The notes under the pieces: generated by a model
Databases searched by the model: none
Seen by the model: only the letters and a program-made list of their open reading frames with translations
Told to the model about the DNA's origin: nothing
Part shown: positions 54,536 to 63,681 of the stretch, piece by piece
Position numbering within the stretch: the stretch's first letter is position 1
Layout: every line of letters starts with the position of its first letter
From: Hyphomicrobium sulfonivorans
GTDB taxonomy: Bacteria > Pseudomonadota > Alphaproteobacteria > Rhizobiales > Hyphomicrobiaceae
Length of the DNA stretch: 64,000 bases
Direction: 5' to 3'
Assembly (NCBI RefSeq): GCF_013306565.1
Contig: NZ_PZPO01000004.1
Location: 186,001 to 250,000, forward strand
Translations under genes and position numbers: made by a program

Positions 54536-54934
54536 TCAGACCAGCAGGGCAGGGGGAGGCGCACGCGTACGATGCGCGCCGCGCGCCTTATGGAGCAGCT
54601 TGGCGGAGGACGCGCGCGCAGTAGATTGCAGGCCGAGAGCAACTGCGATTGCAAAGCCAGACGCGGCGACAGCGACATGGGGCGGCGGGGATGACGGCGC
54701 ACCCGAATGCTCATCGGGTGAAACGCGCGCCGCAAGCGCAAGGTTTTCGCTGCGAAGCGTGTGATCGAGAGCCGGCGCGCCCGCACGGACGCCCGCGGCC
54801 ATTCCGCTGTCCAGCAACGGTCCGGCAGGAGCGACCGACAGGACGGCAAACAGCAGCGCATACAGATACAGCGCCGCAGCGTGGAGCTGCGGGAACTGGC
54901 TGCGTTGCGTGATGTTGCCTTGCGCCTGCGTCAT
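54536..54934 (-). CDS. Hypothetical protein upstream of secF
   Basis: 132 residues, unrecognised. An N-terminal hydrophobic helix (LHAAALYLYALLFAVLSVAPAGPLL) and a second one (VAVAASGFAIAVALGL) flank an Ala/Pro/Ser-rich region, with a basic tail at the end. GAGG lies seven bases before ATG 54934, supporting translation. It stands where secD would be expected, yet shows no SecD feature. It could be membrane-associated. Confidence 0.5.
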   Translation of the reverse strand: MTQAQGNITQRSQFPQLHAAALYLYALLFAVLSVAPAGPLLDSGMAAGVRAGAPALDHTLRSENLALAARVSPDEHSGAPSSPPPHVAVAASGFAIAVALGLQSTARASSAKLLHKARGAHRTRAPPPALLV

Positions 54935-55023
54935 GGCCCTACCTCAAGCGGCGCAACATAACGGCTTGACCGTGTCAGCGCAAACGCTTGGGCGGCACGC
55001 CGCTTAAGCCTGATTTGATGGCG

Positions 55024-55067
55024 CGAATACAAAAGCAGCGACGTTCCGTTGGGAACGCCGCTGCTTT
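55024..55067 (-). terminator. Rho-independent terminator of the MlaC-type gene
   Basis: AAAGCAGCG plus CGTTCC pairs with GGAACG plus CGCTGCTTT with one A/C mismatch and a GTTG loop (55032-55067). On the minus strand TTTTGTATTC follows. It lies 22 bases beyond the stop at 55089. Confidence 0.88.
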
Positions 55068-55088
55068 GGCGTGCGGTAGGGTAAACAA

Positions 55089-55763
55089 TCAGCGATTGAG
55101 GGCAACCACGAGGGCCTTCGGGTTGCCGCCGTTATCGCTGATGAAGCTCTGGAACAGGGTGTCGAGGAACGAAGTCATCCAGAAACCGATGACCTGAGCA
55201 TCGCGCACCTTGTAGGTGTTGCCGCGGCGTACAACGAGCCAGCGGACATCGTAGCTGGAGCCGTTCTCCAGCGTGATGCGGCTGTCAACGTAGGTGCCGC
55301 GCGGATCTTCCTTGGACTGCGACGTAACGATGAAGCGGGCCACGGGATATTTCGGCGCTTCGCGCGAGGCATAGCGCGCGATGAAGTTGATCATGCCGGT
55401 GTAGTAGATCGGACGATCAGTCTTCGGCAGAACGCGCGCATATTCGCCCAAGGCGCTGATGCCAATGGATGGAATGTCGGCGTTGGAATTGAGCACCATC
55501 GCAAACTGCGCCATGGAGCCAGAGCGAGAGGCGGCGAGCAACTCGTTGCCGACACGCTTCATATAGGCCGCCGGCGATTCACGGCGATTGGACGGTGCCG
55601 CCGGTGTGTCAGAGCTGACAGGCGATTTTATCGCTGCTGTACGCTCCGGGGCGACAGTCTGGGCCATTGCAACGAACGGCATGCAGACGAAGGTGAGGCA
55701 GGCAAAAGCCAGCGCCCATGTTGAAGTGCCGCGTGTCGCGCGAACCGCCACGGTGCTCAACAT
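55089..55763 (-). CDS. MlaC/Ttg2D family phospholipid-binding protein
   Basis: 224 residues with a signal peptide (TWALAFACLTFVCMPFVAMAQ, cleavage near 33). The mature part matches the ABC-transporter auxiliary family: AYMKRVGNELLAASRSGS, YYTGMINFIARYASREA, then DVRWLVVRRGNTYKVRDAQVIGFWM. MlaC shuttles phospholipids across the periplasm. No mlaEFD genes are near, so the assignment to lipid transport is by family only. ATG 55763 has GGAG nine bases upstream; the frame is open much further. Confidence 0.82.
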   Translation of the reverse strand: MLSTVAVRATRGTSTWALAFACLTFVCMPFVAMAQTVAPERTAAIKSPVSSDTPAAPSNRRESPAAYMKRVGNELLAASRSGSMAQFAMVLNSNADIPSIGISALGEYARVLPKTDRPIYYTGMINFIARYASREAPKYPVARFIVTSQSKEDPRGTYVDSRITLENGSSYDVRWLVVRRGNTYKVRDAQVIGFWMTSFLDTLFQSFISDNGGNPKALVVALNR

Positions 55764-55911
55764 ATAATCGAACTCCCTCAAGGCATACATATTGGAGGTG
55801 GCCGCATTCGGTCCGGCCCATACTCGCCTCCGCAGGCTTATTAGCCATGTGAGGCAACTTTCAGTCAAAGCTTGCGCCGCAGCGCTGCGGAATTTTCCGA
55901 GGATCGAAGAT

Positions 55912-56541
55912 TCAGGCATGGCTGGGATCCGGTAGACGAGCTGTGGAAAAGCCAGGGGCCCGATTGCGAAAACGGTAGAGTTCACTGGCCGCAACGACCG
56001 GCTGACCCAGCATGTGGGCGATTCGGTCCAGTTCGGCCGGGGATGCTTTTGCGGCAACACTCAAGAGGACGGATTTGCCACGCTTGGGGTGCACCAGCAC
56101 GATCTCATGCCGCGTCGCACCCAGGGTGGCGCGCATGTGGGGGGCGACGCCGACGAAGGCCGTCAGCGGTTCGAACCAGGTTTCCGTGATGAAATAGCCG
56201 TTGTCGGTCACCGTCACGCCCGCATCCTCGATGCTCACCGCGCGCGTCGTCAGCAGCCGGTCCAGCAGGCGCTTGATGGGCAGAGCGACCAGGAATGCCA
56301 CGAGTGCAAACGCCGTCGCGATCTCCGCTGCAAGCAGAGGTTGACTAAAGAGCGTGGCGCGCAGCTCCGGCGAAAGGATTGCGACCACAAGGCTGATGGT
56401 CGCCAGGCCGGCCGCAAAGGCGAACGGAACAAGCAAGACAAGCAGCACGAACGCAGTGCGCTGCGAACAGGTTTGCGAAATGTTTGCCGGCAGTTGCGTG
56501 GGCATCGCAGGCTCGATCCGGTCGAAGGTGGCAACGCGCAT
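55912..56541 (-). CDS. Two-helix membrane protein, function unknown
   Basis: 209 residues with membrane segments at about 31-57 and 68-90, then a soluble C-terminal half (SIEDAGVTVTDNGYFITETWFEP, VLVHPKRGKSVLL) of mixed strand and helix character, probably cytosolic. No family recognised. The start is uncertain: ATG 56541 or ATG 56505, neither with a clear ribosome site. The gene lies 148 bases upstream of the MlaC-type gene on the minus strand and faces away from the ArsR-metF operon. Confidence 0.65.
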   Translation of the reverse strand: MRVATFDRIEPAMPTQLPANISQTCSQRTAFVLLVLLVPFAFAAGLATISLVVAILSPELRATLFSQPLLAAEIATAFALVAFLVALPIKRLLDRLLTTRAVSIEDAGVTVTDNGYFITETWFEPLTAFVGVAPHMRATLGATRHEIVLVHPKRGKSVLLSVAAKASPAELDRIAHMLGQPVVAASELYRFRNRAPGFSTARLPDPSHA

Positions 56542-56712
56542 TGAGAGTCCATCGGAGCGGTGTAGGAGCCTACGTTAACCTCAACAGGCTTACTCCCGGG
56601 TTAACCGCTGTTCTGAAAGGGTGCGGCGCCGGGTTTGGTTCCATTCCGTGATTTCCACCGTGCGGGAGGATTGGAAAGGAGAACAAAGGTGCGCTGTTCG
56701 CTCGATCGCCGC

Positions 56713-56740
56713 TTGACGCATAAACATATGTTTATATGAT
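56713..56740 (+). promoter_or_regulatory. Promoter with embedded palindromic operator for the ArsR-metF operon
   Basis: TTGACG (56713-56718) and TATGAT (56735-56740), 16 bases apart, form a good sigma-70-like promoter. A perfect 16-base palindrome, ATAAACAT followed by ATGTTTAT (56720-56735), fills the spacer and touches the -10 box. AT-rich palindromes of this shape are typical of ArsR-family operators, and the first gene encodes one. Confidence 0.65.
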
Positions 56741-56766
56741 GCCCGGCAGTCAGAGGAGCGGCGCCC

Positions 56767-57795
56767 GTGCCTGGAAAATTTGCCAGCGACGACATCGTGA
56801 CGGCGCTCAAGGCGGCGGCGGAGCCAACACGCCTGCGTATCCTGATGTTGCTGATGGCGGGTGAATTGAGCGTCAAGGATCTCACCGTCATCCTGGGGCA
56901 AAGCCAGCCGCGCATCAGTCGCCATCTTAAACTGCTCGCCGAAGCCGGACTGGTTGAACGCTTCCGGGAGGGCAGCTGGGCCTACTTCCATGTTTCGGAC
57001 CGCTCCGCCGGTGGCAAACTCGCGATGGACATCCTTTCGCTGGTTGACCCCGATGATCGGGGCATGGCGCGGGATCGGGAACGGGCCGAAGCGCTGAAGC
57101 GCGAGCGCGAGGCATCCGCGCAGTCCTACTTTCAGGCGCACGCGGCCGATTGGGACCGAATCCGCGCACTTCATGTGGCCGAACGCGATGTTGAAGCTGC
57201 TATTGCCGATGCGCTCGGAGCGGGCCCATTTTCGCTGCTGGTGGATTTAGGCACCGGCACTGGCCGCGTCCTTGAACTACTCGCCGACCGCTATGACCGC
57301 GGCATTGGCTTCGACGTCAACAACGCCATGCTTGCCTATGCGCGAAGCAAGCTGTCTGGCATCAGTCTCGGCCGCGCGCAGGTTCGTCACGGCGATCTTT
57401 ACGCTTTGAACCTTGCCGACGGCGCGGCCGACGCTGTGGTGATGCATCAGGTGCTGCACTTCCTTTCCGATCCGCTGCAGGCCATTCGCGAAGCAGCGCG
57501 GGTTCTGGCGCCCGGTGGACGGCTGCTCATCGTCGATTTTGCTCCGCACGATCTTGAATTTCTGCGCGATGAGTATGCCCACGACCGCCTCGGTTTTCCG
57601 GCTGGACAAGTGGCAGCATGGATGCGCGACGCAGGGCTGAGCCCGCAAAAGCAGTTGGATCTCGCGCCTACGGCCGCAGCGGGCCCGGAGGCGTTGACGG
57701 TCTCGCTGTGGCTTGCGGTGCGGCCGCCTGAAACAAACACGAAAACGATAGAGAAGACGGCACGCGCGGCGCGTGCCCTGGAGGGTGCACCCTGA
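56767..57795 (+). CDS. ArsR-type regulator fused to a SAM methyltransferase domain
   Basis: 342 residues: a winged-helix ArsR domain (about 5-80; PTRLRILMLLMAGELSVKDLT and QPRISRHLKLLAEAGLV), then a class I methyltransferase domain with VDLGTGTGRVLEL (159-171), HQVLHFLSDP and GGRLLIVDFAPHD. No metal-binding cysteines of ArsR are present. Fused ArsR-methyltransferase genes commonly precede metF in alphaproteobacteria and are likely to sense SAM or SAH; this is inference. The start is GTG 56767, with GAGGAG eight bases upstream. Its stop overlaps the metF start by one base, indicating coupling. Confidence 0.9.
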   Translation: MPGKFASDDIVTALKAAAEPTRLRILMLLMAGELSVKDLTVILGQSQPRISRHLKLLAEAGLVERFREGSWAYFHVSDRSAGGKLAMDILSLVDPDDRGMARDRERAEALKREREASAQSYFQAHAADWDRIRALHVAERDVEAAIADALGAGPFSLLVDLGTGTGRVLELLADRYDRGIGFDVNNAMLAYARSKLSGISLGRAQVRHGDLYALNLADGAADAVVMHQVLHFLSDPLQAIREAARVLAPGGRLLIVDFAPHDLEFLRDEYAHDRLGFPAGQVAAWMRDAGLSPQKQLDLAPTAAAGPEALTVSLWLAVRPPETNTKTIEKTARAARALEGAP

Positions 57796-58721
57796 TGGCG
57801 ATGACATCAGAACGTAAAAGTAGATTGTTGGGCGCTGGCGAGATTGATGTCTCGTTCGAGTTCTTTCCGCCCAAGTCGGAGAAGATGGAATCTGCGCTGT
57901 GGTCTTGCATCCAGCGACTGGCGCCACTGGAGCCGGAATTTGTTTCGGTGACCTATGGCGCGGGTGGCACGACGCGTGAGCGTACGCACAACACGGTTAT
58001 GCGTCTCGTCGATGAAACCGACATGAAACCAGCTGCGCATCTCACCTGCGTTGCCGCCACGAAGGAAGAAGTCGACGCCATCGCGCGCGACTACTGGGAG
58101 CGCGGCGTTCGCCATATCGTGGCGTTGCGCGGTGATCCCATCAGTGGCCCCGGTTCGGTTTATGAACCGCACCCCGGCGGCTATATAAATGCAGCCGACC
58201 TGGTGGCCGGTCTGAAGCGCATTGCGCCATTCGAAGTTTCGGTTGCCGGTTATCCGGAAAAGCATCCAGAAAGCCTAAGTGTCGGCGCGGACATCGACAA
58301 CCTGAAAGCCAAGGTTGATGCCGGTGCAGATCGCATCATCACGCAGTTCGGGTTCGACAACGCTCACTATCTGCGTTTTCTGGAGCGCGCGCGCGCGGCG
58401 GGCATCTGGATTCCGATCATTCCGGGCATCGTGCCGATCCATAACTTCAAGCAGGTTGCCGGTTTTGCAGCCCGTGCCGGCGCAAGCATGCCGTCATGGC
58501 TGGCGCGACGCTTTGACGGGCTTGAGGAGGATCCGGCGACGGGGCATCTCGTAGCAGCTGCGGTTGCGACCGAGCAGGTGATGGATCTCGTCGATGAGGG
58601 CGTGAAGAAATTCCATTTCTACACCCTCAATCGCGCCGATCTCGTCTACGCCATCTGTCATCTACTCGGGCTGCGACCCCATGCTGGCAGCGCGCCCGCA
58701 AAAGTCCGCGCCGCGAGCTGA
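57795..58721 (+). CDS. metF: 5,10-methylenetetrahydrofolate reductase
   Basis: A 308-residue FAD enzyme giving 5-methyl-THF to methionine synthase. It shows [16 protein letters not shown] near 22, [49 protein letters not shown] and [13 protein letters not shown], all typical. ATG 57795 overlaps the regulator stop (TGATG). The first metH gene begins 11 bases after its stop, so regulator, reductase and synthase form one operon. Confidence 0.95.
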   Translation: MAMTSERKSRLLGAGEIDVSFEFFPPKSEKMESALWSCIQRLAPLEPEFVSVTYGAGGTTRERTHNTVMRLVDETDMKPAAHLTCVAATKEEVDAIARDYWERGVRHIVALRGDPISGPGSVYEPHPGGYINAADLVAGLKRIAPFEVSVAGYPEKHPESLSVGADIDNLKAKVDAGADRIITQFGFDNAHYLRFLERARAAGIWIPIIPGIVPIHNFKQVAGFAARAGASMPSWLARRFDGLEEDPATGHLVAAAVATEQVMDLVDEGVKKFHFYTLNRADLVYAICHLLGLRPHAGSAPAKVRAAS

Positions 58722-58732
58722 GGAAAATATCA

Positions 58733-59800
58733 ATGCTTGAACGCAAGCCTTCATTCGCTGCACTCGAAGCCGCCGCCAACGAGCGCATTCTCATCATTGA
58801 TGGCGCAATGGGCACTATGATCCAGCGCTACAAGCTGGATGAAGACGGCTATCGCGGCGTCCGCTTCAAGGACTGGCACCGCGACGTGAAGGGCAACAAC
58901 GATCTTCTGGTGCTGACGCAGCCGCAGATCATTGGCGCCATTCATGATGAGTATTTTGCGGCCGGCGCCGACATTATCGAAACCAATACGTTCAACGCGC
59001 AGAAGATCTCGCTGGCCGACTACGGGATGGAAGATCTGGCCTATGAGGTCAATCTGGCGGCGGCACGGATCGCGCGCGACGTGGCCGATACCTGGAACAA
59101 GAAAACGCCGGACAAGCTGCGGTTTGTTGCGGGCGCCATCGGTCCAACCAACCGCACGGCGTCGATCTCTCCGGACGTGAACAATCCCGGCTTTCGCAAC
59201 GTCGATTTTGACGAACTGCGCGATGCCTACAAGGAGCAGATGTGCGGTCTGATGGATGGCGGCGTCGACATCATTCTGATCGAGACCATCTTCGATACCC
59301 TCAACGCGAAGGCGGCAGGTGTTGCGACGCTGGAAGTGTTCGAGGAGAAGGGTGTCGAACTGCCGATCATGATTTCCGGCACCATCACCGATCGTTCGGG
59401 GCGTACGCTTTCCGGACAGACGGCCGAGGCGTTCTGGTATTCGATGCGCCATCTGCGCCCGTTCTCGATCGGGCTGAACTGTGCGCTCGGTGCCGACCTG
59501 ATGCGTCCCTATCTGGCGGAGCTCTCCGGCTTTGCCGATACGCGCATCTCGGCCTATCCGAATGCGGGCCTGCCCAATGCGATGGGTGAATACGACGAGA
59601 CCCCGCACGATATGGCGTGTGCCATCGAGCCGTGGGCGCGGGACGGCATTGTGAATATTGTTGGCGGTTGCTGCGGGTCGACGCCCGAACACATCGCGCA
59701 CGTGCGTGAGCATGTCTCCAAGTTTGCGCCGCGCAAGATCCCGTCGATCCCGCCCAAGCTGCGGCTTTCGGGTCTGGAGCCGTTTGTTCACGGAGCATGA
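58733..59800 (+). CDS. metH: Methionine synthase, homocysteine-binding part of a split MetH
   Basis: 355 residues covering only the N-terminal homocysteine S-methyltransferase module of cobalamin-dependent MetH. Seen: [32 protein letters not shown], and the zinc-binding Cys residues, one in GLNCALG and the pair C313-C314 in [10 protein letters not shown]. It ends shortly after the barrel, so the remaining modules come from the next gene. Such split metH is known in several alphaproteobacteria, so it is likely a working pair, not a frameshift. A 105-base gap separates the two parts. Confidence 0.93.
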   Translation: MLERKPSFAALEAAANERILIIDGAMGTMIQRYKLDEDGYRGVRFKDWHRDVKGNNDLLVLTQPQIIGAIHDEYFAAGADIIETNTFNAQKISLADYGMEDLAYEVNLAAARIARDVADTWNKKTPDKLRFVAGAIGPTNRTASISPDVNNPGFRNVDFDELRDAYKEQMCGLMDGGVDIILIETIFDTLNAKAAGVATLEVFEEKGVELPIMISGTITDRSGRTLSGQTAEAFWYSMRHLRPFSIGLNCALGADLMRPYLAELSGFADTRISAYPNAGLPNAMGEYDETPHDMACAIEPWARDGIVNIVGGCCGSTPEHIAHVREHVSKFAPRKIPSIPPKLRLSGLEPFVHGA

Positions 59801-59905
59801 CGCCGTAAAGCGCGGTGTACCGGTTACGGGTTGAGCGTTTGATATGTGATTGCGCCAGCGGCATTGTCGCGCTGGGCGTCGAAGGTCGGAAGGCAAAGAA
59901 TAAAA

Positions 59906-62605
59906 ATGACAACGGCAAACGCAGCGCAGGCCTTCATCAACGTCGGTGAACGCACCAACGTCACCGGCTCAGCGCGCTTCCGCAAGCTGATCGAAGCCAA
60001 CGATTATCCGGCCGCGCTGGCGGTTGCGCGCTCTCAGGTTGAGAACGGCGCGCAGGTGATCGACATCAATATGGACGAGGGCCTGCTCGATTCAGAAAAG
60101 GCCATGACGACCTTCCTGAATCTGATTGCGTCCGAACCGGATATCGCCCGCGTGCCGGTCATGATCGACAGCTCGAAGTGGAGCGTGATCGAGGCCGGCT
60201 TGAAGTGCGTGCAGGGCAAACCGATCGTCAACTCGATCAGCCTGAAGGAAGGCGAGGAACAGTTTCTCGATCACGCCAAGAAGGTGCTGCGTTATGGCGC
60301 CGCCGTGGTGGTGATGGCGTTTGACGAAGTCGGACAGGCGGATACAGAAGATCGCAAGTTCGAGATCTGCCATCGCGCATACAAGATTCTGACCGAGCAG
60401 GTCGGTTTCCCGCCGGAAGACATCATCTTCGATCCGAACATCTTCGCGGTCGCGACCGGTATTGAAGAGCACAACGGATATGGCATCGCGTTCATCGAGG
60501 CGGTGCGCCGCATCAAGAAAGTGATGCCGCTGGTGCACATTTCAGGCGGTGTTTCGAACCTGTCGTTTGCGTTCCGTGGCAACGAACCTGTGCGCGCGGC
60601 GATGCATTCGGTGTTCCTGTACTATGCAATCGCCGCCGGCATGGACATGGGCATCGTCAACGCCGGCCAGCTTACGCCTTACGATGCTATAGATCCTGAA
60701 TTGCGCGAGCTGTGCGAGGACGTGGTTCTCAACAAGCGCCCCGACGCAACCGATCGACTGCTGGATGCTGCGCCGCGCTTCAAGGGTGATGGCAGCACCG
60801 GCGCGAAGCCGAAGGAAAAGGATCTTTCCTGGCGCAATCAGCCCGTGCAGGAGCGTCTGACCCATTCGCTGGTGAATGGCATCACCGACTTCATCGAGGA
60901 AGATACCGAAGAGGCGCGCCAGCAGGCTGCGAAGCCGTTGCACGTGATCGAAGGGCCGCTGATGGCGGGGATGAACGTCGTCGGCGATCTGTTCGGCGCT
61001 GGCAAGATGTTCCTGCCGCAGGTGGTGAAAAGCGCCCGCGTGATGAAGCAGGCGGTGGCTTATCTGCAACCGTTCCTGGAAGAGGAAAAACGCGCGTCGG
61101 GCGTCGATCAGATGCCAGCCGCCGGCAAGATCGTCATGGCAACGGTGAAGGGCGATGTGCACGACATCGGCAAGAACATCGTTGGCGTTGTGCTGCAATG
61201 TAACAACTATGAAGTGATCGATCTCGGCGTGATGGTTCCGGCCGCCAAAATTCTTGAGGCCGCCAAGAAAGAGAAGGCTGACATGATCGGGCTTTCCGGC
61301 CTGATTACGCCGTCGCTCGATGAGATGTGTTTCGTCGCCGCCGAGATGGAGCGCGAGGGGTTCGATTGCCCGCTGCTGATTGGCGGCGCTACGACCAGCC
61401 GCGTTCACACCGCGGTGAAAATCAGCCCCAACTATTCCAAGGGCCAGGCGATCTACGTGCTGGATGCTTCGCGCGCGGTGGGTGTTGTTTCCAAACTGCT
61501 GTCGGAAACCGACCGCCAGGATTACGTCGCCGAGATTCAAACCGAATACGTCAAGGTGCGCGAAAATCACCTGAAGAACGAGGCATCCAAGAAGCGTATT
61601 CCGCTCAGTGCCGCGCGTGAAAACAAGTTCAATATTGACTGGCCGAACTACACGCCGCCCAAGCCGACATTCCTGGGCACGCGTAAGTTTGAGAACTATC
61701 CGCTCGCGGAGCTGGTGCCATACATCGATTGGACGCCGTTCTTCCAGACGTGGGAGCTGGCGGGGCGTTATCCAGCAATTCTCAAGGACAACAAGGTCGG
61801 CGCGGAAGCGCAGAAGCTGTTCAACGACGCGCAGGAAATGTTGCGGGCAATGGTGGCCGGTAATTGGGTGCGCGCTTCCGGCGTTGTCGGCTTCTGGCCT
61901 GCTAACGCAATCGGCGATGACATTGCGGTTTATGCCGACGACAGTCGTTCCGAACAGATTGCAACATTCCATACGCTGCGCCAGCAGATCGCGCGCGATC
62001 CAAAGCGCGACCGCGCCCACACGGCGTTGTCCGATTTCATAGCGCCGCAGGGCAGCGGCATTGCCGATTACGTTGGCGGGTTTGCAGTTACGGCGGGCCT
62101 GGGTGAGGAGGACGCCATAGCCAAACACGTGAAAGCGACCGACGACTACAGCCGCATTCTTCTGAAGGCGCTGTCGGACCGATTGGCGGAAGCTTTCGCG
62201 GAATGCATGCATGCCCGCGTGCGGCGGGAGCTGTGGGGCTATGCGGCTGACGAGAAACTGTCGAACGACGATCTGATCTTGGAAAAGTATCGCGGTATTC
62301 GTCCGGCTCCGGGCTATCCGGCGCAGCCCGATCACACTGAGAAGGGTACGATCTGGCAACTGATGGATGTCGAGAATGCAATCGGCATGCAGCTGACTGA
62401 AAGCTATGCGATGTGGCCCGGCGCGGCGGTTGCAGGTCTTTATTTCTCGCACCCCGACAGCCACTATTTCGGCGTTGGCAAAGTTGAGCGCGATCAGGTC
62501 GAAGATTATGCGGCCCGCAAGGGCTGGACGGTTGAAGAAACCGAACGCTGGCTGGCCCCGGTGCTCAACTACGACACGCGTTCGTTGCGCGAAGCGGCGG
62601 CATAG
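59906..62605 (+). CDS. metH: Methionine synthase, folate/cobalamin/activation part of a split MetH
   Basis: 899 residues with the three remaining modules: pterin-binding barrel ([18 protein letters not shown] at the start, VMIDSSKW), cobalamin cap and Rossmann domain with the base-off ligand motif DVHDIG (D417, H419, G422), and the C-terminal SAM-binding activation domain ([31 protein letters not shown]). ATG 59906 (TTANAAQAF) is used; the frame is open from 59846. A ribosome site AAGG stands upstream. No cobalamin riboswitch was recognised before the operon. Confidence 0.95.
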   Translation: MTTANAAQAFINVGERTNVTGSARFRKLIEANDYPAALAVARSQVENGAQVIDINMDEGLLDSEKAMTTFLNLIASEPDIARVPVMIDSSKWSVIEAGLKCVQGKPIVNSISLKEGEEQFLDHAKKVLRYGAAVVVMAFDEVGQADTEDRKFEICHRAYKILTEQVGFPPEDIIFDPNIFAVATGIEEHNGYGIAFIEAVRRIKKVMPLVHISGGVSNLSFAFRGNEPVRAAMHSVFLYYAIAAGMDMGIVNAGQLTPYDAIDPELRELCEDVVLNKRPDATDRLLDAAPRFKGDGSTGAKPKEKDLSWRNQPVQERLTHSLVNGITDFIEEDTEEARQQAAKPLHVIEGPLMAGMNVVGDLFGAGKMFLPQVVKSARVMKQAVAYLQPFLEEEKRASGVDQMPAAGKIVMATVKGDVHDIGKNIVGVVLQCNNYEVIDLGVMVPAAKILEAAKKEKADMIGLSGLITPSLDEMCFVAAEMEREGFDCPLLIGGATTSRVHTAVKISPNYSKGQAIYVLDASRAVGVVSKLLSETDRQDYVAEIQTEYVKVRENHLKNEASKKRIPLSAARENKFNIDWPNYTPPKPTFLGTRKFENYPLAELVPYIDWTPFFQTWELAGRYPAILKDNKVGAEAQKLFNDAQEMLRAMVAGNWVRASGVVGFWPANAIGDDIAVYADDSRSEQIATFHTLRQQIARDPKRDRAHTALSDFIAPQGSGIADYVGGFAVTAGLGEEDAIAKHVKATDDYSRILLKALSDRLAEAFAECMHARVRRELWGYAADEKLSNDDLILEKYRGIRPAPGYPAQPDHTEKGTIWQLMDVENAIGMQLTESYAMWPGAAVAGLYFSHPDSHYFGVGKVERDQVEDYAARKGWTVEETERWLAPVLNYDTRSLREAAA

Positions 62606-63466
62606 GTACGGATCGGCGCTGCTTAAGTGCTTATGCCGCGGCCGACGTCATTGCTGACACAACTTGGCGCCTGTGGCCGCCATTGTCGCCGCAAGGTGGA
62701 ACAGGCTGGGGAGCCGATGACCGTACAGGCGAAGCGCGCATACTGTTCGGCGCCTCCCGCTCAGGCCGCCACCATGGCCGCTGGGGACGGCGTCGCAAGC
62801 GTCGAGTTGAGCAATTCGCTTGCCACCGGCCCGCTCTAATTTGCGGCTTTCATTGGTCGGCACAAAAACCACAAAGTCTGTGTGCGCACCAAAATACCGT
62901 TCGAGCGGTGAATCGCTGAGAGTCCAGGTGCGCGATCACCGCATTGTCGAATGCATTCACATGCAAGCAATCAGCTGCTCGGGAATGCGTCTCAGCTCTT
63001 CCTGTGGCGGCTGTACGGTATGCGCGTCCCACATTGTTTCGGATGACCGATTACATTTCAGAGGCAGGCCGCGACGGGGCCGAAAACAGCTCCCCAAATA
63101 CAGTGTTCAATGCGGCGTCGATAACGCAAAAAACGTTTGCAACAATCACAACCCATTGTCGACTTCATCCATCACCTGAAACGTTTTATTCCGGCTATGG
63201 CCGCCCCATAACAAAGCCCTGAACTGGCGCAGCAAAATCAGGAAATAGAACCAATTTCGGAGTAACGGAATGCGTTCTGGCTGCCGAACGAAACATCGCC
63301 ATATGTGCGCCAAGAACAGCTGTATGCAAGGAAGCCTGCTAGCTAGAAAGCATAATTGCGGTTTCCGATTGCAATAAATCGTTGTTCAGAAACGATCCGG
63401 GTTTCGGGTCAAAATAAGCACCTAACGTGGAGAGCTAACGATTGTTCTTCATAGGACGTCGGATGA
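62606..63466. other. Gene-poor stretch after metH, lower GC towards its end
   Basis: Roughly 860 bases with no convincing gene. The part after about 63080 is visibly richer in A and T than the genome around it. A weak inverted repeat ATCGTT/AACGAT lies at 63378-63396. Short frames at 62627 and 62944 lack ribosome sites and recognisable content. It may be a boundary between the core operon and an accessory cluster. Confidence 0.45.
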
Positions 63467-63634
63467 ATGAAGCATTCAAAGTTTTTCACAATCGTTTCTA
63501 CGTGCCAGCTGACGGAGACCATCGGTATTGGCCTGGTGCAACCCGGTCATCGAAGCCGCTTCACGCTGCCGGTGGCGGTGCCTGACAATGTGCGGGAATT
63601 CGACGCCAGGATTGAACTGAAGCCGCGCCGTTAG
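63467..63634 (+). CDS. Possible short protein upstream of the usher gene
   Basis: A 55-residue frame; the C-terminal half (SRFTLPVAVPDNVREFDARIELKPRR) looks like a beta-strand-rich domain end, as in secreted or fimbrial proteins. AGGA lies about ten bases before the ATG. The N-terminal half is less convincing and a stop precedes the ATG directly, so it may be the remnant of a longer gene. No family is assigned. Confidence 0.3.
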   Translation: MKHSKFFTIVSTCQLTETIGIGLVQPGHRSRFTLPVAVPDNVREFDARIELKPRR

Positions 63635-63681
63635 AAACGCAACTCGCTGCCATCAAACCGGCCTTGTGGGAGCATCGCGAG

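Noticed and set aside
56542-56712. Possible SAM or SAH riboswitch before the ArsR-metF operon
   Set aside because: The likely promoter starts at 56713, so this stretch would not be in the transcript; no conserved core was recognised.
60542-62464. 640-codon open frame on the minus strand inside metH
   Set aside because: Exact antisense shadow of the second metH gene; rich in His and Arg, no family, no ribosome site.
62944-63222. 92-codon plus-strand frame after metH
   Set aside because: No ribosome site, no recognisable content and atypical codon use.
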